Shown: positions 33,759-43,573, counted from the stretch's first letter. The stretch: DNA of 64,000 bases from Chryseobacterium sp. SSA4.19 (GCF_022601875.1 NZ_JAKVIP010000011.1:62001-126000); one strand, 5' to 3'. Notes: a model not told the origin generated them from the sequence alone. Numbers and translations are program-made.

Positions 33759-35138
33759 ATGCAAGAGACATTAAATTATATCAACGAAAACAAACAGCGT
33801 TTCGTGGATGAATTGTTTGAACTACTTAGAATTCCTTCAATTTCTGCTGATCCTGCCTATAAAAATGACGTTTTGAAATGTGCAGATGTGGTAGCAGGAT
33901 TCCTAAAAAATGCAGGTGCAGATCATGTGGAAATTTGCGAAACAAAGGGATACCCTATTGTATATGGAGATAAAATTTTAGACGAAGCATTACCAACTGT
34001 TTTAGTATACGGTCATTATGATGTGCAGCCGGCCGATCCGTTGGAATTATGGACTAAGCCGCCATTTGAACCCTATATTGAAAAAACGGAACTTCATCCG
34101 GACGGCGCCATCTTCGCAAGAGGCTCTGCAGATGATAAAGGACAGTTCTTTATGCATTTAAAGGCCTTTGAAGCCATGATGAAGACCAATACGCTCCCTT
34201 GTAATGTTAAATTTATTCTCGAAGGGGAAGAAGAGGTAGGCTCAGTAAGCTTAGGGGATTTTGTTAATGAAAACAAAGAAAAATTATCCTGTGATTGTAT
34301 ATTAATTTCTGATACGCATATTTACAGCAATGAACAGCCTACTGTTACTACCGGTTTAAGAGGGTTAAGCTACGTTGAAGTGGAAATTGAAGGGCCAAAC
34401 AGGGATTTGCATTCAGGGCTTTATGGCGGAGCGGTTCCCAACCCGATTCATGTGCTTTCAAGAATGATTGCTAAATTAATTGATGAGGACGGTCATATTA
34501 CAATTGATGGGTTCTACGATAATGTAGAAACTGTTTCTGATGCCGACAGGACAGACATGAATAAATTAAAAGATAATCCTGAAGAATTTAAAAGGTCTAT
34601 CGGATTGAATGGAATAGAAGGGGAAAAAGGATATACTACCTTGGAAAGAACATCTATCCGTCCTACATTAGACTGTAATGGAATCTGGGGTGGCTATACG
34701 GGAGAAGGAGCAAAAACAGTGATTCCTTCCAAAGCATCGGCTAAAATCTCAATGCGTCTTGTCCCTTATCAGACTCCGGAAGAGATTACAGAAAAGTTTA
34801 CAGCTTATTTTAAGAAAATTGCGCCGGATAATGTAAAGGTAAAAGTGACACCGCATCACGGAGGAATGCCTTATGTATTGCCAACCGATACCAAAGAATT
34901 TTCAGCCGCTAAACAGGCGATGGAAACCGCTTTCGGAAAAGAAGTCCTTCCATACAGAGGCGGTGGAAGTATCCCGATCACTGCCATGTTTGAGCAGGTT
35001 TTGGGCGCCAAGTCTGTTTTAATGGGATTTGGGCTGGATTCCGATGCGATTCACTCCCCGAATGAACATTACGGATTATTCAATTTCTATAAAGGGATTG
35101 AAAGTATTCCATTATTCTTTGAGAACTACGCAAAATAA
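33759..35138 (+). CDS. M20-family dipeptidase
   Basis: 459 aa. Zinc-dependent exopeptidase of the CNDP-like (M20C/F) group. Metal site residues: H86 and D88 in YGHYDVQPADP, the bridging Asp in RGSADDKGQ (about 125-126), the general-base pair in EGEEEVGS (about 155-160), and late His in SPNEHYGLFNF. The inserted dimerisation domain occupies about 200-320. No signal peptide, so cytoplasmic, where it would degrade imported dipeptides. A TACTTTTA element about 19 nt upstream is a near-consensus -7. Confidence 0.93.
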   Translation: MQETLNYINENKQRFVDELFELLRIPSISADPAYKNDVLKCADVVAGFLKNAGADHVEICETKGYPIVYGDKILDEALPTVLVYGHYDVQPADPLELWTKPPFEPYIEKTELHPDGAIFARGSADDKGQFFMHLKAFEAMMKTNTLPCNVKFILEGEEEVGSVSLGDFVNENKEKLSCDCILISDTHIYSNEQPTVTTGLRGLSYVEVEIEGPNRDLHSGLYGGAVPNPIHVLSRMIAKLIDEDGHITIDGFYDNVETVSDADRTDMNKLKDNPEEFKRSIGLNGIEGEKGYTTLERTSIRPTLDCNGIWGGYTGEGAKTVIPSKASAKISMRLVPYQTPEEITEKFTAYFKKIAPDNVKVKVTPHHGGMPYVLPTDTKEFSAAKQAMETAFGKEVLPYRGGGSIPITAMFEQVLGAKSVLMGFGLDSDAIHSPNEHYGLFNFYKGIESIPLFFENYAK

Positions 35139-35204
35139 AATATAATTAAAATTATTTTTTGGAATTAAAAAAAATATGTACTTTTATCAAAAATAAAAAA
35201 TATT

Positions 35205-36110
35205 ATGAAAAAAACTCTACTATCACTTATGCTATTGTCTTTCATTGCAGGAAAGGCTCAAATAAATTACAGCTTTGAATCTCCACAATATACTGTGGGG
35301 AATATTGCAGGACAGAATTCATGGGGTGGTACAGCAGCGGCTTACCTTGGTACTGTTTCTAATGAACAGGCAAACCCAGGAACACAATCTCTTAAAATTA
35401 CAGGTAACAATGGCACGGTTCATACGTCTGCGGGGGCTATTAGTCCAACATTTACAGTAACAGGTTCAGTAGTAACAGTTGCCTTTAATGCCTATTTTAC
35501 CAGCGCTGCAACAGCTGGCGATGAGTGTGATTTCTTTTTTTCTCCACAATCTCCAACAGAAAGTACCATTAACGCAAGATTTAGATTTACTTTTGAAGAT
35601 GGTATTGCGGTAATTGATACTGATCCGGATACTCTCGAGTTAGGATATGTTGATACAGGTGCGGTTTTCACAAGAAATACTTGGAATACATATAGAGTAG
35701 AACTAGATTTTGCAAATGGTGTTGCAAAATATTTTCAAAACGGGACTTTAATACATACCGGTATTGTAGTGGGAGGTACTAAAGTTGGGAATTTAGCTGT
35801 AACTAATGATAATTACAATAGTTCTGCTTATTTCGATGGTGTACAGGTTTTCGCTGGTGTATTAGGTACTTCTGAAGCTAGTGCTAAAAAGATGGATTAC
35901 AAATTATACCCAAACCCAACTTCAGACTTCGCTGTTATTGAAACTAAAGAAAAGATTAATTCAATTGAAATTTTTGATTTTTCAGGTAAAAAAATTAATG
36001 CTCCTGTAAACCAAAATAAAGTTGATTTAAGAAGCTTATCTGCAGGTGTTTATATTATATCAGTTAATACTGCAACAGGTGTAATTTCTGACAGAATTGT
36101 AAAAAAATAA
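35205..36110 (+). CDS. T9SS-secreted protein with C-terminal sorting domain
   Basis: 301 aa. Signal peptide MKKTLLSLMLLSFIAGKAQ. Middle part (about 20-220) is a beta-sandwich rich in Gly, Thr and Asn, resembling a concanavalin/LamG-like carbohydrate-binding fold (FRFTFEDGIAVID, NTWNTYRVELDF, KYFQNGTLIHTGIV). The type A sorting tail begins at YKLYPNPTSDFAVI (about 229) and ends GVISDRIVKK. Expected to be exported through the outer membrane by T9SS. Ligand unknown. Confidence 0.85.
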   Translation: MKKTLLSLMLLSFIAGKAQINYSFESPQYTVGNIAGQNSWGGTAAAYLGTVSNEQANPGTQSLKITGNNGTVHTSAGAISPTFTVTGSVVTVAFNAYFTSAATAGDECDFFFSPQSPTESTINARFRFTFEDGIAVIDTDPDTLELGYVDTGAVFTRNTWNTYRVELDFANGVAKYFQNGTLIHTGIVVGGTKVGNLAVTNDNYNSSAYFDGVQVFAGVLGTSEASAKKMDYKLYPNPTSDFAVIETKEKINSIEIFDFSGKKINAPVNQNKVDLRSLSAGVYIISVNTATGVISDRIVKK

Positions 36111-36134
36111 GTTACTGACAAATGTTAGTTAATA

Positions 36135-36160
36135 AAAAACGCTCCAATCGGAGCGTTTTT
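36135..36160 (+). terminator. Terminator after the T9SS cargo gene
   Basis: AAAAACGCTCC / GGAGCGTTTTT stem with a 4-nt loop, ending in T's. Confidence 0.87.
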
Positions 36161-36191
36161 GTTATTTTTTAAAAACTAAATCCAAAAAATT

Positions 36192-36899
36192 ATGTTAGAG
36201 AATAAAGTAGCTTATATTACAGGAGGAACTAAAGGCATTGGTTTCGGAATTGCAAAAATTTTACTCGAGAATGGAGTTTCAGTAGTATTTTCAGGAAGAA
36301 AAAAAGAAAATGTGGAAAAATCAGAACAGGAACTGAAGCGATACTCTGAACATGTTTTAGGAATTGTTTCTGATGTGAAAAGTCTGGAAAGTGAAAAAGA
36401 AGCTATAAAGCAAACGACAGAAAGATTCGGGAAGCTAGATTTTGTAATTGCCAATGCCGGGTTAGGAGTTTTTAAGCCGGTAGATGAGTTGACGGCAGAA
36501 GAATGGAATGATATGATTAATACCAATCTGACAGGAGCTTTTTACACATTAAAAGCTTCCGTGGAAGAATTGAAAAAAACTGAAGGGTACTACATTACCA
36601 TTGCCAGTCTGGCAGGAGCTAACTTCTTTGAGAACGGAGCCGGTTACAACGCTTCAAAGTTCGGAGTGGTCGGTTTTACACAGGCTGCGATGATTGATCT
36701 GAGAAAACATAACATTAAATCAACCGTTATCATGCCGGGTTCCGTAGCCACTCATTTCAATGGAAATATCCCTTCAGAGAAAGATGCATGGAAAATCCAG
36801 CCGGAAGATATGGGGAACCTTGTTTTGGACATTTTGAAAATGAATCCGAGAGTTTTACCCAGCAAAATTGAATTCAGGGCAACGAAGCCTGCTCTTTAA
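36192..36899 (+). CDS. Short-chain dehydrogenase/reductase
   Basis: 235 aa, classical SDR. Cofactor motif TGGTKGIG (10-17), NAG (88-90), catalytic Ser139 in ASLAGA, Tyr152 and Lys156 in YNASK. SGRKKEN after beta-2 suggests NADP(H). MPGSVATHFN near 190 is the substrate/cofactor loop. Substrate cannot be told. Monocistronic, upstream of etfBA. Confidence 0.93.
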   Translation: MLENKVAYITGGTKGIGFGIAKILLENGVSVVFSGRKKENVEKSEQELKRYSEHVLGIVSDVKSLESEKEAIKQTTERFGKLDFVIANAGLGVFKPVDELTAEEWNDMINTNLTGAFYTLKASVEELKKTEGYYITIASLAGANFFENGAGYNASKFGVVGFTQAAMIDLRKHNIKSTVIMPGSVATHFNGNIPSEKDAWKIQPEDMGNLVLDILKMNPRVLPSKIEFRATKPAL

Positions 36900-37043
36900 A
36901 AACATGTAATGCGCTGAATAATAAATTAATAAGTATTATGCATGCATAATATATTTTTTATTTATATTAGCAAAGATAAATAAAACAAAATCTCATTGTA
37001 AAATGCCAAGGCTTTAGAGGTGAGAAACAATAAAATAGTATAC

Positions 37044-37790
37044 ATGAAAATATTAGTTTGTATAAGTAGTGTTCCGGATACTACTTCCAAGATTAACTTT
37101 ACAGCAGATAAATCTGCTTTTGACAAAAATGGTATTCAATGGGTGATTAATCCATTGGATGAATTTGCATTAACCAAAGCGATCAAACTTCAGGAGGCTC
37201 AGGGAGCTACGGTAACCGTTATTAATGTTGGCGATGCCATTACTGAACCTGTTATCAGAAAAGCATTGGCTATTGGAGCTAATGATGCAGTAAGAGTAAA
37301 CCTTGATCCTAAAGACAGTTATTCTGCAGCAAAAGAGATTGCCGCCGTAGCTCAGAATGGAGGATATGATTTAATTCTTTGCGGTAAAGAATCGATTGAT
37401 TATAATGGAGGTTCTGTTCCGGGAATGGTTGCTCAAATGCTGAATCAGCCTTTTGTAAATGCATCGGTAGGTCTTGAGGTGAACGGAACTGAGGCAACTG
37501 CCGTAAGAGAAATTGAAGGAGGTAAAGAAACAATTTCTGTAAAATTACCGGCTGTTATTGCAGGACAGAAAGGTCTGGTAGATGAAAAAGATCTTATCAT
37601 CCCAAATATGAGAGGAATTATGTCTGCAAGAACAAAGCCTTTGCAGGTGGTTGAAGCAACTTCATCAGAGGTGAAAGTTCAGGGCGTTTCTTATGACAGT
37701 GTACCGCCAAGAGCGGCAGTGAAAATGGTTTCTCCGGATAATCTGGATGAATTGGTAAGATTGCTTCATGAAGAAGCTAAAGTAATCTAA
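37044..37790 (+). CDS. etfB: Electron transfer flavoprotein subunit beta
   Basis: 248 aa from ATG 37044 (MKILVCISSVPDTTSKINF); the upstream GTG at 37020 adds eight residues not seen in the family. Holds the AMP and shapes the FAD site with EtfA. WVINPLDEFALTKAIKL and ILCGKESIDYNGGSVPGMVA are family motifs. Pairs with etfA 93 bp downstream; carries electrons from acyl-CoA dehydrogenases to the quinone pool. Confidence 0.95.
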   Translation: MKILVCISSVPDTTSKINFTADKSAFDKNGIQWVINPLDEFALTKAIKLQEAQGATVTVINVGDAITEPVIRKALAIGANDAVRVNLDPKDSYSAAKEIAAVAQNGGYDLILCGKESIDYNGGSVPGMVAQMLNQPFVNASVGLEVNGTEATAVREIEGGKETISVKLPAVIAGQKGLVDEKDLIIPNMRGIMSARTKPLQVVEATSSEVKVQGVSYDSVPPRAAVKMVSPDNLDELVRLLHEEAKVI

Positions 37791-37883
37791 AAGTCGTAAG
37801 AGGGAATTCAGAAATGTTTAATACGATCTGAATTAATCTTAAAGCTTTTAATTTTTAAATCTTTTAATTTTAAATTTTAAAAA

Positions 37884-38831
37884 ATGGCAGTATTCGTATA
37901 CGCAGAAAATATAAATGGAGTTTATAAAAAAGCGGCTTTTGAAGCAGTTTCTTATGCTAAAGCCGTGGCAGATCAGGCTGGTGAAACCGTTACCGCAATC
38001 TCTGTAAACCCAACGGATTCTTCAGATTTGTTGTACAGATATGGAGCATCTAATGTAATCAATATCAAAGATGAAGGTCTTAAAAATTTCTCAGCTAAAG
38101 CATATGCCCAGGCTGTAAAAGAAGTAGCAGACGGGAATATTATCGTTTTCCCACATACGACTGATGCTTCTTCTATTGCTCCGATGTTAGCCGTAATGAA
38201 TGGATATTCTTTAATTACCAATGTTCTGGAAGCACCGGAAAGTGTATCGCCTTTTCAGGTAAAAAGAAGAGCTTTTTCAGGTAAAGGATTTATGCATGCT
38301 AAAGCTGAAGGAACCGGTGTTATAATTACCGTATCCCAAAATGCTTTCGGAGTTAAGGAAAATGCAGCTTCGGGTTCTGAAGAAGTAAAAGAATTATCTG
38401 TTTCCAATGAAGATACAAAAGTGATTTCTCATGAACAGAGCTCAGGAAAATTAGATCTTAAGGAAGCAGAAATTGTGGTTTCTGCCGGAAGGGGTTTAAA
38501 AGGTCCTGAAAACTGGGGAATGATTGAAGATTTAGCTGATGTATTAGGAGCAGCTACCGCTTGTTCCAAGCCGGTTTCAGATATCGGATGGAGACCTCAC
38601 ACCGAGCACGTAGGACAGACCGGTAAAGCAATCTCTCCAAATTTGTACATTGCAGTAGGGATTTCCGGGGCTATACAACACCTTGCAGGAGTAAACTCTT
38701 CCAAAACAATCGTTGTTATCAATAGTGATCCGGAATCACCGTTCTATAAATCGGCAGATTATGGTGTTGTAGGAGATGCTTTTCAGATTGTTCCTGCTTT
38801 AACAGAAAAAATCAAAGCGCTTAAAGGATAA
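37884..38831 (+). CDS. etfA: Electron transfer flavoprotein subunit alpha
   Basis: 315 aa. C-terminal FAD domain carries [60 protein letters not shown] and the end motif [19 protein letters not shown]. Completes the ETF heterodimer used in fatty-acid and amino-acid oxidation, which fits the thiolase gene further along. The 93-bp gap to etfB is a very AT-rich, TTTTAAT-like imperfect repeat. Confidence 0.97.
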   Translation: MAVFVYAENINGVYKKAAFEAVSYAKAVADQAGETVTAISVNPTDSSDLLYRYGASNVINIKDEGLKNFSAKAYAQAVKEVADGNIIVFPHTTDASSIAPMLAVMNGYSLITNVLEAPESVSPFQVKRRAFSGKGFMHAKAEGTGVIITVSQNAFGVKENAASGSEEVKELSVSNEDTKVISHEQSSGKLDLKEAEIVVSAGRGLKGPENWGMIEDLADVLGAATACSKPVSDIGWRPHTEHVGQTGKAISPNLYIAVGISGAIQHLAGVNSSKTIVVINSDPESPFYKSADYGVVGDAFQIVPALTEKIKALKG

Positions 38832-38914
38832 GACATCAATGTTGAATCTGCATCATAAGCTGGGATGAATTTAATATTATAGCGAAGCAGATTCTAAAGT
38901 TGGAATTCATAGAT

Positions 38915-38940
38915 AAAAGCCCCTTTACGGGCTTTTATTT
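38915..38940 (+). terminator. Terminator of etfBA
   Basis: Perfect 8-bp stem AAAAGCCC / GGGCTTTT, 6-nt loop, then ATTTTTG. Confidence 0.83.
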
Positions 38941-38976
38941 TTGTTTAAAAGTAAAAAAAATTTTGAAAAATTAATC

Positions 38977-38984
38977 TATATTTG
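38977..38984 (+). promoter_or_regulatory. -7 promoter element touching the bifunctional-nuclease start
   Basis: TATATTTG ends 5 nt before the ATG at 38990, predicting a leaderless or nearly leaderless message. No well-spaced TTG upstream. Confidence 0.55.
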
Positions 38985-38989
38985 TAGCC

Positions 38990-39589
38990 ATGGATTATAA
39001 ACAGCTAATTATTCGCGGAATATCGTACAGCCAGACTCAATCCGGGGCGTACGCATTGTTATTGGAACATGAAGAAACACATATAAAATTACCTGTTGTG
39101 ATAGGGAATTTCGAAGCGCAATCCATTTCTTTAGGTTTAGAGAAAGATATTCATCCGCCGCGTCCTCTTACACACGACTTATTTACAAAGTTTATAGTTT
39201 CTGCCAATTATCAACTGGTTTCTGTGATTATTTATCAGATTGTAGACGGAGTCTTCTTTTCAAACATTAATTTTAAAAATAAAAATACCGAAGAAGAACT
39301 GATACTTGATGCCAGAACTTCTGATGCGGTAGCGATGGCGGTAAGATTTGATGCACCGATCTTTACAACGCAGCAGGTCTTGAATGAAGCGGGAATCCTT
39401 CTTGAGTTAGAAGATGTAGCTAAGGAAGAGCAACCGTTTTCAGAAACCGACCAGAGTGAAGATAACTTGAAATCCGTTTCTATGGAAGAACTTCAGAAGC
39501 TTCTTGAAGAAGCCGTAAAAGAAGAAGATTTTGATACTGCTCTTGAGATTCAGGAAGAAATCAAGAGGAGAAAAAAGAAAATTGATTAA
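38990..39589 (+). CDS. Bifunctional nuclease (DUF151) with C-terminal UvrB/C motif
   Basis: 199 aa. Residues 1-130 are the BFN/DUF151 domain (LEHEETHIKLPVVIGNFEAQ, PPRPLTHDLF, ARTSDAVAMAVRFDAPIF). The C-terminal ~45 residues are a UVR motif (MEELQKLLEEAVKEEDFDTA). DUF151 proteins have reported DNase/RNase activity; the UVR motif suggests contact with a Uvr- or Clp-type partner. 20 bp upstream of the nucleoside permease and probably co-transcribed. Confidence 0.88.
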   Translation: MDYKQLIIRGISYSQTQSGAYALLLEHEETHIKLPVVIGNFEAQSISLGLEKDIHPPRPLTHDLFTKFIVSANYQLVSVIIYQIVDGVFFSNINFKNKNTEEELILDARTSDAVAMAVRFDAPIFTTQQVLNEAGILLELEDVAKEEQPFSETDQSEDNLKSVSMEELQKLLEEAVKEEDFDTALEIQEEIKRRKKKID

Positions 39590-39609
39590 GAGTATATTAC
39601 ACGCTGATT

Positions 39610-40992
39610 ATGAATTTGAAATTACGATTAACCATTCTTAGTTTTCTTCAGTTCTTCGTTTGGGGAGCATGGTTGATTACGATAGCTAACTTTTGGTTCG
39701 GTACGAAACATTGGGATGGGGCACAGTTTGGTGCTGTATTCGGGACAATGGGGATTGCTTCCATTTTTATGCCAACCATTACCGGAATCATTGCCGACCG
39801 CTGGATCAATGCGGAACGTATTTTTTCTGTTTTACACATACTGTACGGGATCGTACTTTTCATTTTGCCTCATTCGGCAGATCCTGATTCTTTCTTTTAT
39901 ATTATGCTTCTGGCGATGTGTTTTTACATGCCGACCATTGCTCTGGCTAATTCAATTTCCTATACCATTCTTAAAAATAGTGATTTAGATGTTGTAAAGG
40001 ATTTTCCACCGATACGCGTTTGGGGAACAATTGGATTTATTGTAGCAATGTGGATTACTAATCTTACCGGGAATAAAGCGACAGAAGGCCAGTTTTATAT
40101 TGCCGGAGGCGTTGCTGTTTTCTTAGGAATCTATGCTTTAACACTCCCAAAATGTCCGCCGCAGAAGTTGATTGATGAAGATGCACCTTTAACCGAGCAG
40201 TTAGGGCTTAATGCGTTCAAGCTTTTTAAAGATTATAAAACCGCATTATTTTTCCTTTTCTCAATGTTGCTGGGAGCAGCTTTACAATTGACAAACGCTT
40301 ATGGAGATGTTTTTCTGAGTGAATTTGAACATTTTCCTAAGTATGCAGATTCTTTTGTCGTAAAAAGATCTACCATAATCATGTCTATTTCTCAGGTTTC
40401 CGAGACCTTATTCATATTGGCAATTCCATTCTTTTTAAAGAGATACGGAATTAAAAAAGTAATGTTGATCTCTATGTTTGCATGGGTTTTAAGATTCGGA
40501 TTCTTTGCTTATGGAATTCCTGAAGGATTTGGCTTAAGTTTGATTATCCTTTCCTGTATCGTTTACGGAATGGCATTCGATTTTTTCAATATTTCAGGAT
40601 CACTTTTCGTAGAAACGACGACAGACAAAAAAATCCGTTCTTCCGCACAGGGATTATTTATGATGATGACCAATGGTTTCGGAGCAGTATTCGGAAGTTA
40701 CGCTGCCGGTTGGGCTATTGATAAATTCTTTACCCATAAATTTACAACCGTTTCATCTTTGTCAGCTTATCTTGAAACAACCCCCGAAAATTCTACATTT
40801 TTGGAGATTTTAAAGAAAAGCTTCAACTCTGCTGTTAATCCGGACGGCACACTATCAGCGGTTGTTATGGTAAAAGACTGGCATAATATCTGGCTTTGTT
40901 TTGCAGTTTATGCCTTAATCCTTGCTATTTTATTTGCTTTCCTGTTTAAACACAAACATAATCCTGCAGAAATTTCCAAGATAAAACACTAA
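39610..40992 (+). CDS. Nucleoside:H+ symporter (NupG-type MFS)
   Basis: 460 aa, about 12 transmembrane helices. It starts MNLKLRLTILSFLQFFVWGA, the nucleoside permease entry motif, followed by FGTMGIASIFMPTITGIIAD with the MFS loop 2-3 motif. A hydrophilic loop splits helices 6 and 7 (about 190-210), and a longer one (about 380-420) precedes the last helix. Imports nucleosides across the inner membrane; udk at 29.3 kb would phosphorylate uridine/cytidine so acquired. Confidence 0.88.
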   Translation: MNLKLRLTILSFLQFFVWGAWLITIANFWFGTKHWDGAQFGAVFGTMGIASIFMPTITGIIADRWINAERIFSVLHILYGIVLFILPHSADPDSFFYIMLLAMCFYMPTIALANSISYTILKNSDLDVVKDFPPIRVWGTIGFIVAMWITNLTGNKATEGQFYIAGGVAVFLGIYALTLPKCPPQKLIDEDAPLTEQLGLNAFKLFKDYKTALFFLFSMLLGAALQLTNAYGDVFLSEFEHFPKYADSFVVKRSTIIMSISQVSETLFILAIPFFLKRYGIKKVMLISMFAWVLRFGFFAYGIPEGFGLSLIILSCIVYGMAFDFFNISGSLFVETTTDKKIRSSAQGLFMMMTNGFGAVFGSYAAGWAIDKFFTHKFTTVSSLSAYLETTPENSTFLEILKKSFNSAVNPDGTLSAVVMVKDWHNIWLCFAVYALILAILFAFLFKHKHNPAEISKIKH

Positions 40993-41020
40993 TTTTATCT
41001 CACGGATAACTAATATATTT

Positions 41021-41053
41021 AATTGCACTTTCAAAAAAGGTGCAATTTTTTTT
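41021..41053 (+). terminator. Terminator after the nucleoside permease gene
   Basis: 11-bp stem AATTGCACTTT / AAGGTGCAATT (one G-T pair) followed by TTTTTT. Confidence 0.82.
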
Positions 41054-41107
41054 ATCTTTCGGGCAACCTTCTGAGGTTTTCTTTGTCTTATAGGTAGAAA
41101 CAGATCC

Positions 41108-41653
41108 ATGAAGAATTTAGAAACGAATTTTAAACTGGCAAAAAAGCACGAACGGAAAGGGCAGAAAGCTCTTTACGAAATGTTTTCGGCAAAGATGCTG
41201 GCCGTAGCGAATTCTTATGTAAATAATATTCCTGATGCTGAAGATATTGTCATGAATTCTTTTTTCACCTGTTTTTCTAAGATTCAGGAATGCAGGGAAT
41301 GGAAAAGCTTTCCGTTTTGGCTAAGGAAAATTGTTGTTAATAATTCTATAAACCTGATCAGGAAAAGTAAAAATATTCTCTATTCGGATATAGAAATAAA
41401 CGACCTTCAATATTTCGAAGATACATGGGATGAGGATATGTTAACCATTGACCTCGATGAAATTTTCTCCAGAATGCCGGACGGCTACAGGCTTGTTTTT
41501 AACCTGTATGTTTTTGAGGAAAGGAAACACCACGAAATTGCAGAAATGCTGAATATTTCTGAAGGTACGAGCAAAAGCCAGCTAAGCAAATCCAAAAAAT
41601 GGATCAGTGATTTTTTAAAACAAAAAAAAGATGAAAAACAATATGCTAAATAA
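41108..41653 (+). CDS. ECF-type RNA polymerase sigma factor
   Basis: 181 aa. Sigma region 2 about 20-95 (AVANSYVNNIPDAEDIVMNS, then FWLRKIVVNNSINLIRKSK) and region 4 about 125-170 (MPDGYRLVFNLYVFEERKHH, EIAEMLNISEGTSKSQLSKS). Directs core polymerase to a small regulon. It overlaps the next gene by 23 nt, the usual sigma/anti-sigma arrangement. Confidence 0.93.
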   Translation: MKNLETNFKLAKKHERKGQKALYEMFSAKMLAVANSYVNNIPDAEDIVMNSFFTCFSKIQECREWKSFPFWLRKIVVNNSINLIRKSKNILYSDIEINDLQYFEDTWDEDMLTIDLDEIFSRMPDGYRLVFNLYVFEERKHHEIAEMLNISEGTSKSQLSKSKKWISDFLKQKKDEKQYAK

Positions 41654-42311
41654 ATTGAAGTCCGACTACGAAGAGCTTGAACTGAAGCCTGCGTCTGAGC
41701 TTTGGGGCAGATTGGAAACGAAGTTGGAGGAAGAATATGAAAAACCTATGAAAAAGACTTTTCAGTGGTGGCAATATGCAGCGGTAATTTTGCTCTGCGT
41801 TTCTGTAGGAAGTCTTTTTTATTTTAATGTAAATGATAACGATTTCAGTGGCAGACAACATAATTATCGTGTCGGGAAAGCTGTGCATAAGACAGTTTAT
41901 CCCATCAGCCCCGAATTTAATAACCCAGTCGTCGAAGACTTCGTAAAATCAGATTTACGGCATCAGAAAACCTCTGCAGATCAGGTTTCTGTTCAGGAAG
42001 TAGATAAGGAAGTGTCTATCACAAAATCATTAACTACAAAAACACAAAATATTACATTAAGCCAAGATGAAAAAATTATGGTAAAAGCTCCTGAAATAGA
42101 AGTTCGTGTTCCGGTAATTGCAGAGGCGAAAAAATCAAAGCCAACCTATATCAACTCCAGCGAACTCCTTTTAGGACACGAATTTGATAAGGCATCAGGA
42201 AATACCAATAAAAAAGACATAAAAATCGGAATTCTGAATTTTGATAAACAAGTGCCGGATGTTGAAAATGTAACCGTTCTCGGAGTAACTGTATACGTGG
42301 AACCCAAATAA
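41631..42311 (+). CDS. Probable anti-sigma factor (single-pass membrane protein)
   Basis: 226 aa. Start at 41631 inside the sigma gene; a second ATG at 41643 is an alternative. N-terminal ~45 residues are charged and helical (LKSDYEELELKPASELWGRL) and would hold the sigma factor; one transmembrane helix at about 47-66; the rest is periplasmic, rich in Lys, Val and Ser, without a known domain. Zinc-type HxxxCxxC is absent. The function is inferred from overlap and topology. Confidence 0.72.
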   Translation: MKNNMLNKLKSDYEELELKPASELWGRLETKLEEEYEKPMKKTFQWWQYAAVILLCVSVGSLFYFNVNDNDFSGRQHNYRVGKAVHKTVYPISPEFNNPVVEDFVKSDLRHQKTSADQVSVQEVDKEVSITKSLTTKTQNITLSQDEKIMVKAPEIEVRVPVIAEAKKSKPTYINSSELLLGHEFDKASGNTNKKDIKIGILNFDKQVPDVENVTVLGVTVYVEPK

Positions 42312-42383
42312 TTTATTAATCTCTTACATTGAAAGCAGTATCCGTAAAAGGGAATTGCGGTCATACTATAAAGCATAGCCTAA

Positions 42384-43478
42384 ATGAAAACAAAAATAGC
42401 GATAATAAGCGCGTTCATGGCTTTCTCCTATTCATTTGCACAACAGACTGCAGATATGAATGCTTCCATGAAGAACTATTCTAAAATGATTGACAGCATC
42501 GTAGTTTCCGAAAAAATAAAAATGAATAAGGAACTGGATGATATTGATCATGATTTTAAGCAAAAAAAAATTACAAGCGATGAGAAACAGAAACTCAGAG
42601 CAGATATTGCTTCAAAATACGAAGAAACCATTAACAGAAAAATAGATGCTCATAAAACCGAATTTGAGGAATTCACCAGACAGGCAGTAAAAAATGCTGT
42701 TTTAAAGCCTTCAGATTCATTACATAAAGATAAGAATCAGCTTGTTTTCGGTATTGGTGGTGTATCGATACGGATGAATGAAGATAAAAAAACACCAAAG
42801 GATTATTTAAGAACTATTGAACTGTCCGCGAATATGACGGGTATAAACCTTACTTCAAAAGATCAGCCTTTTACGTTTTTTAACAAAGATTCTGACGTAA
42901 GAAATACGGTTATTAATTCTTCGATCTTAACACTTCGTTATGAAAGTCAGATAGGCAGCTTCACAAGCCCGGTTTTTTATCGTTTTGGGTTAGGTTTTAG
43001 AACAGATAAGTATGTTCCGAAATATGGGAGAGTTTTTGCTCAGGAAAACGATTTATTGTTTATTAAAGATTTTGACCGAGGAAATTTGAGAAGAACATAC
43101 ATGACAAACAATTATATTACCATACCTCTGGATATGAAATTTGTACTCAATCCGAAATACATCGATTTTAACGGAACAAAATATCTTGATGGTAAAAGAA
43201 CACAGCTCAGTATTGTGGCAGGTATTTATGGTGGCGTGAGAGTGGAAAGCGTAATGTACAATAAATTTTCAAATGAAAATTCAAAGCGTATTGTAGAAAG
43301 GGAAAGAGTGATGCAGGGCGTCAATAATTTTATTTTCGGAGGTAAATTGGGAATCGGATATGGTGGATTTAATTTATTTATTCAGAAAGACTTCATTCCA
43401 ATATTTAATAATGATGCGAGACTGAATAAGAAATATGGATTATTAATTGGAATTGAAACAGCGAATATTAAATTTTAA
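42384..43478 (+). CDS. Outer-membrane beta-barrel protein with N-terminal coiled coil
   Basis: 364 aa. Signal peptide to AFAQQ (about residue 19). Residues about 25-115 are charged helix/coiled coil (IKMNKELDDIDHDFKQKKIT, ASKYEETINRKIDAHKTEFE). From about 120 the sequence is strand-like (LVFGIGGVSIRMNED, LTLRYESQIGSF, SPVFYRFGLGFRTDKY) and ends YGLLIGIETANIKF. Third gene after sigma and anti-sigma, so likely in the same operon and possibly the regulated or sensed envelope component. Confidence 0.75.
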   Translation: MKTKIAIISAFMAFSYSFAQQTADMNASMKNYSKMIDSIVVSEKIKMNKELDDIDHDFKQKKITSDEKQKLRADIASKYEETINRKIDAHKTEFEEFTRQAVKNAVLKPSDSLHKDKNQLVFGIGGVSIRMNEDKKTPKDYLRTIELSANMTGINLTSKDQPFTFFNKDSDVRNTVINSSILTLRYESQIGSFTSPVFYRFGLGFRTDKYVPKYGRVFAQENDLLFIKDFDRGNLRRTYMTNNYITIPLDMKFVLNPKYIDFNGTKYLDGKRTQLSIVAGIYGGVRVESVMYNKFSNENSKRIVERERVMQGVNNFIFGGKLGIGYGGFNLFIQKDFIPIFNNDARLNKKYGLLIGIETANIKF

Positions 43479-43573
43479 ATTGATAATGATTTATTCTATT
43501 TTTTGTCAATATTATGTAATTGTTATGAATGTTTTGATTTTTATAATTGATACTATCTAATAACCTGTTTTTT

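Noticed and set aside
37800..37880. TTTTAAT-like imperfect repeat between etfB and etfA as another heptamer element
   Set aside because: The pattern is near-homopolymeric A/T and the period is not constant, so chance in AT-rich DNA is sufficient.
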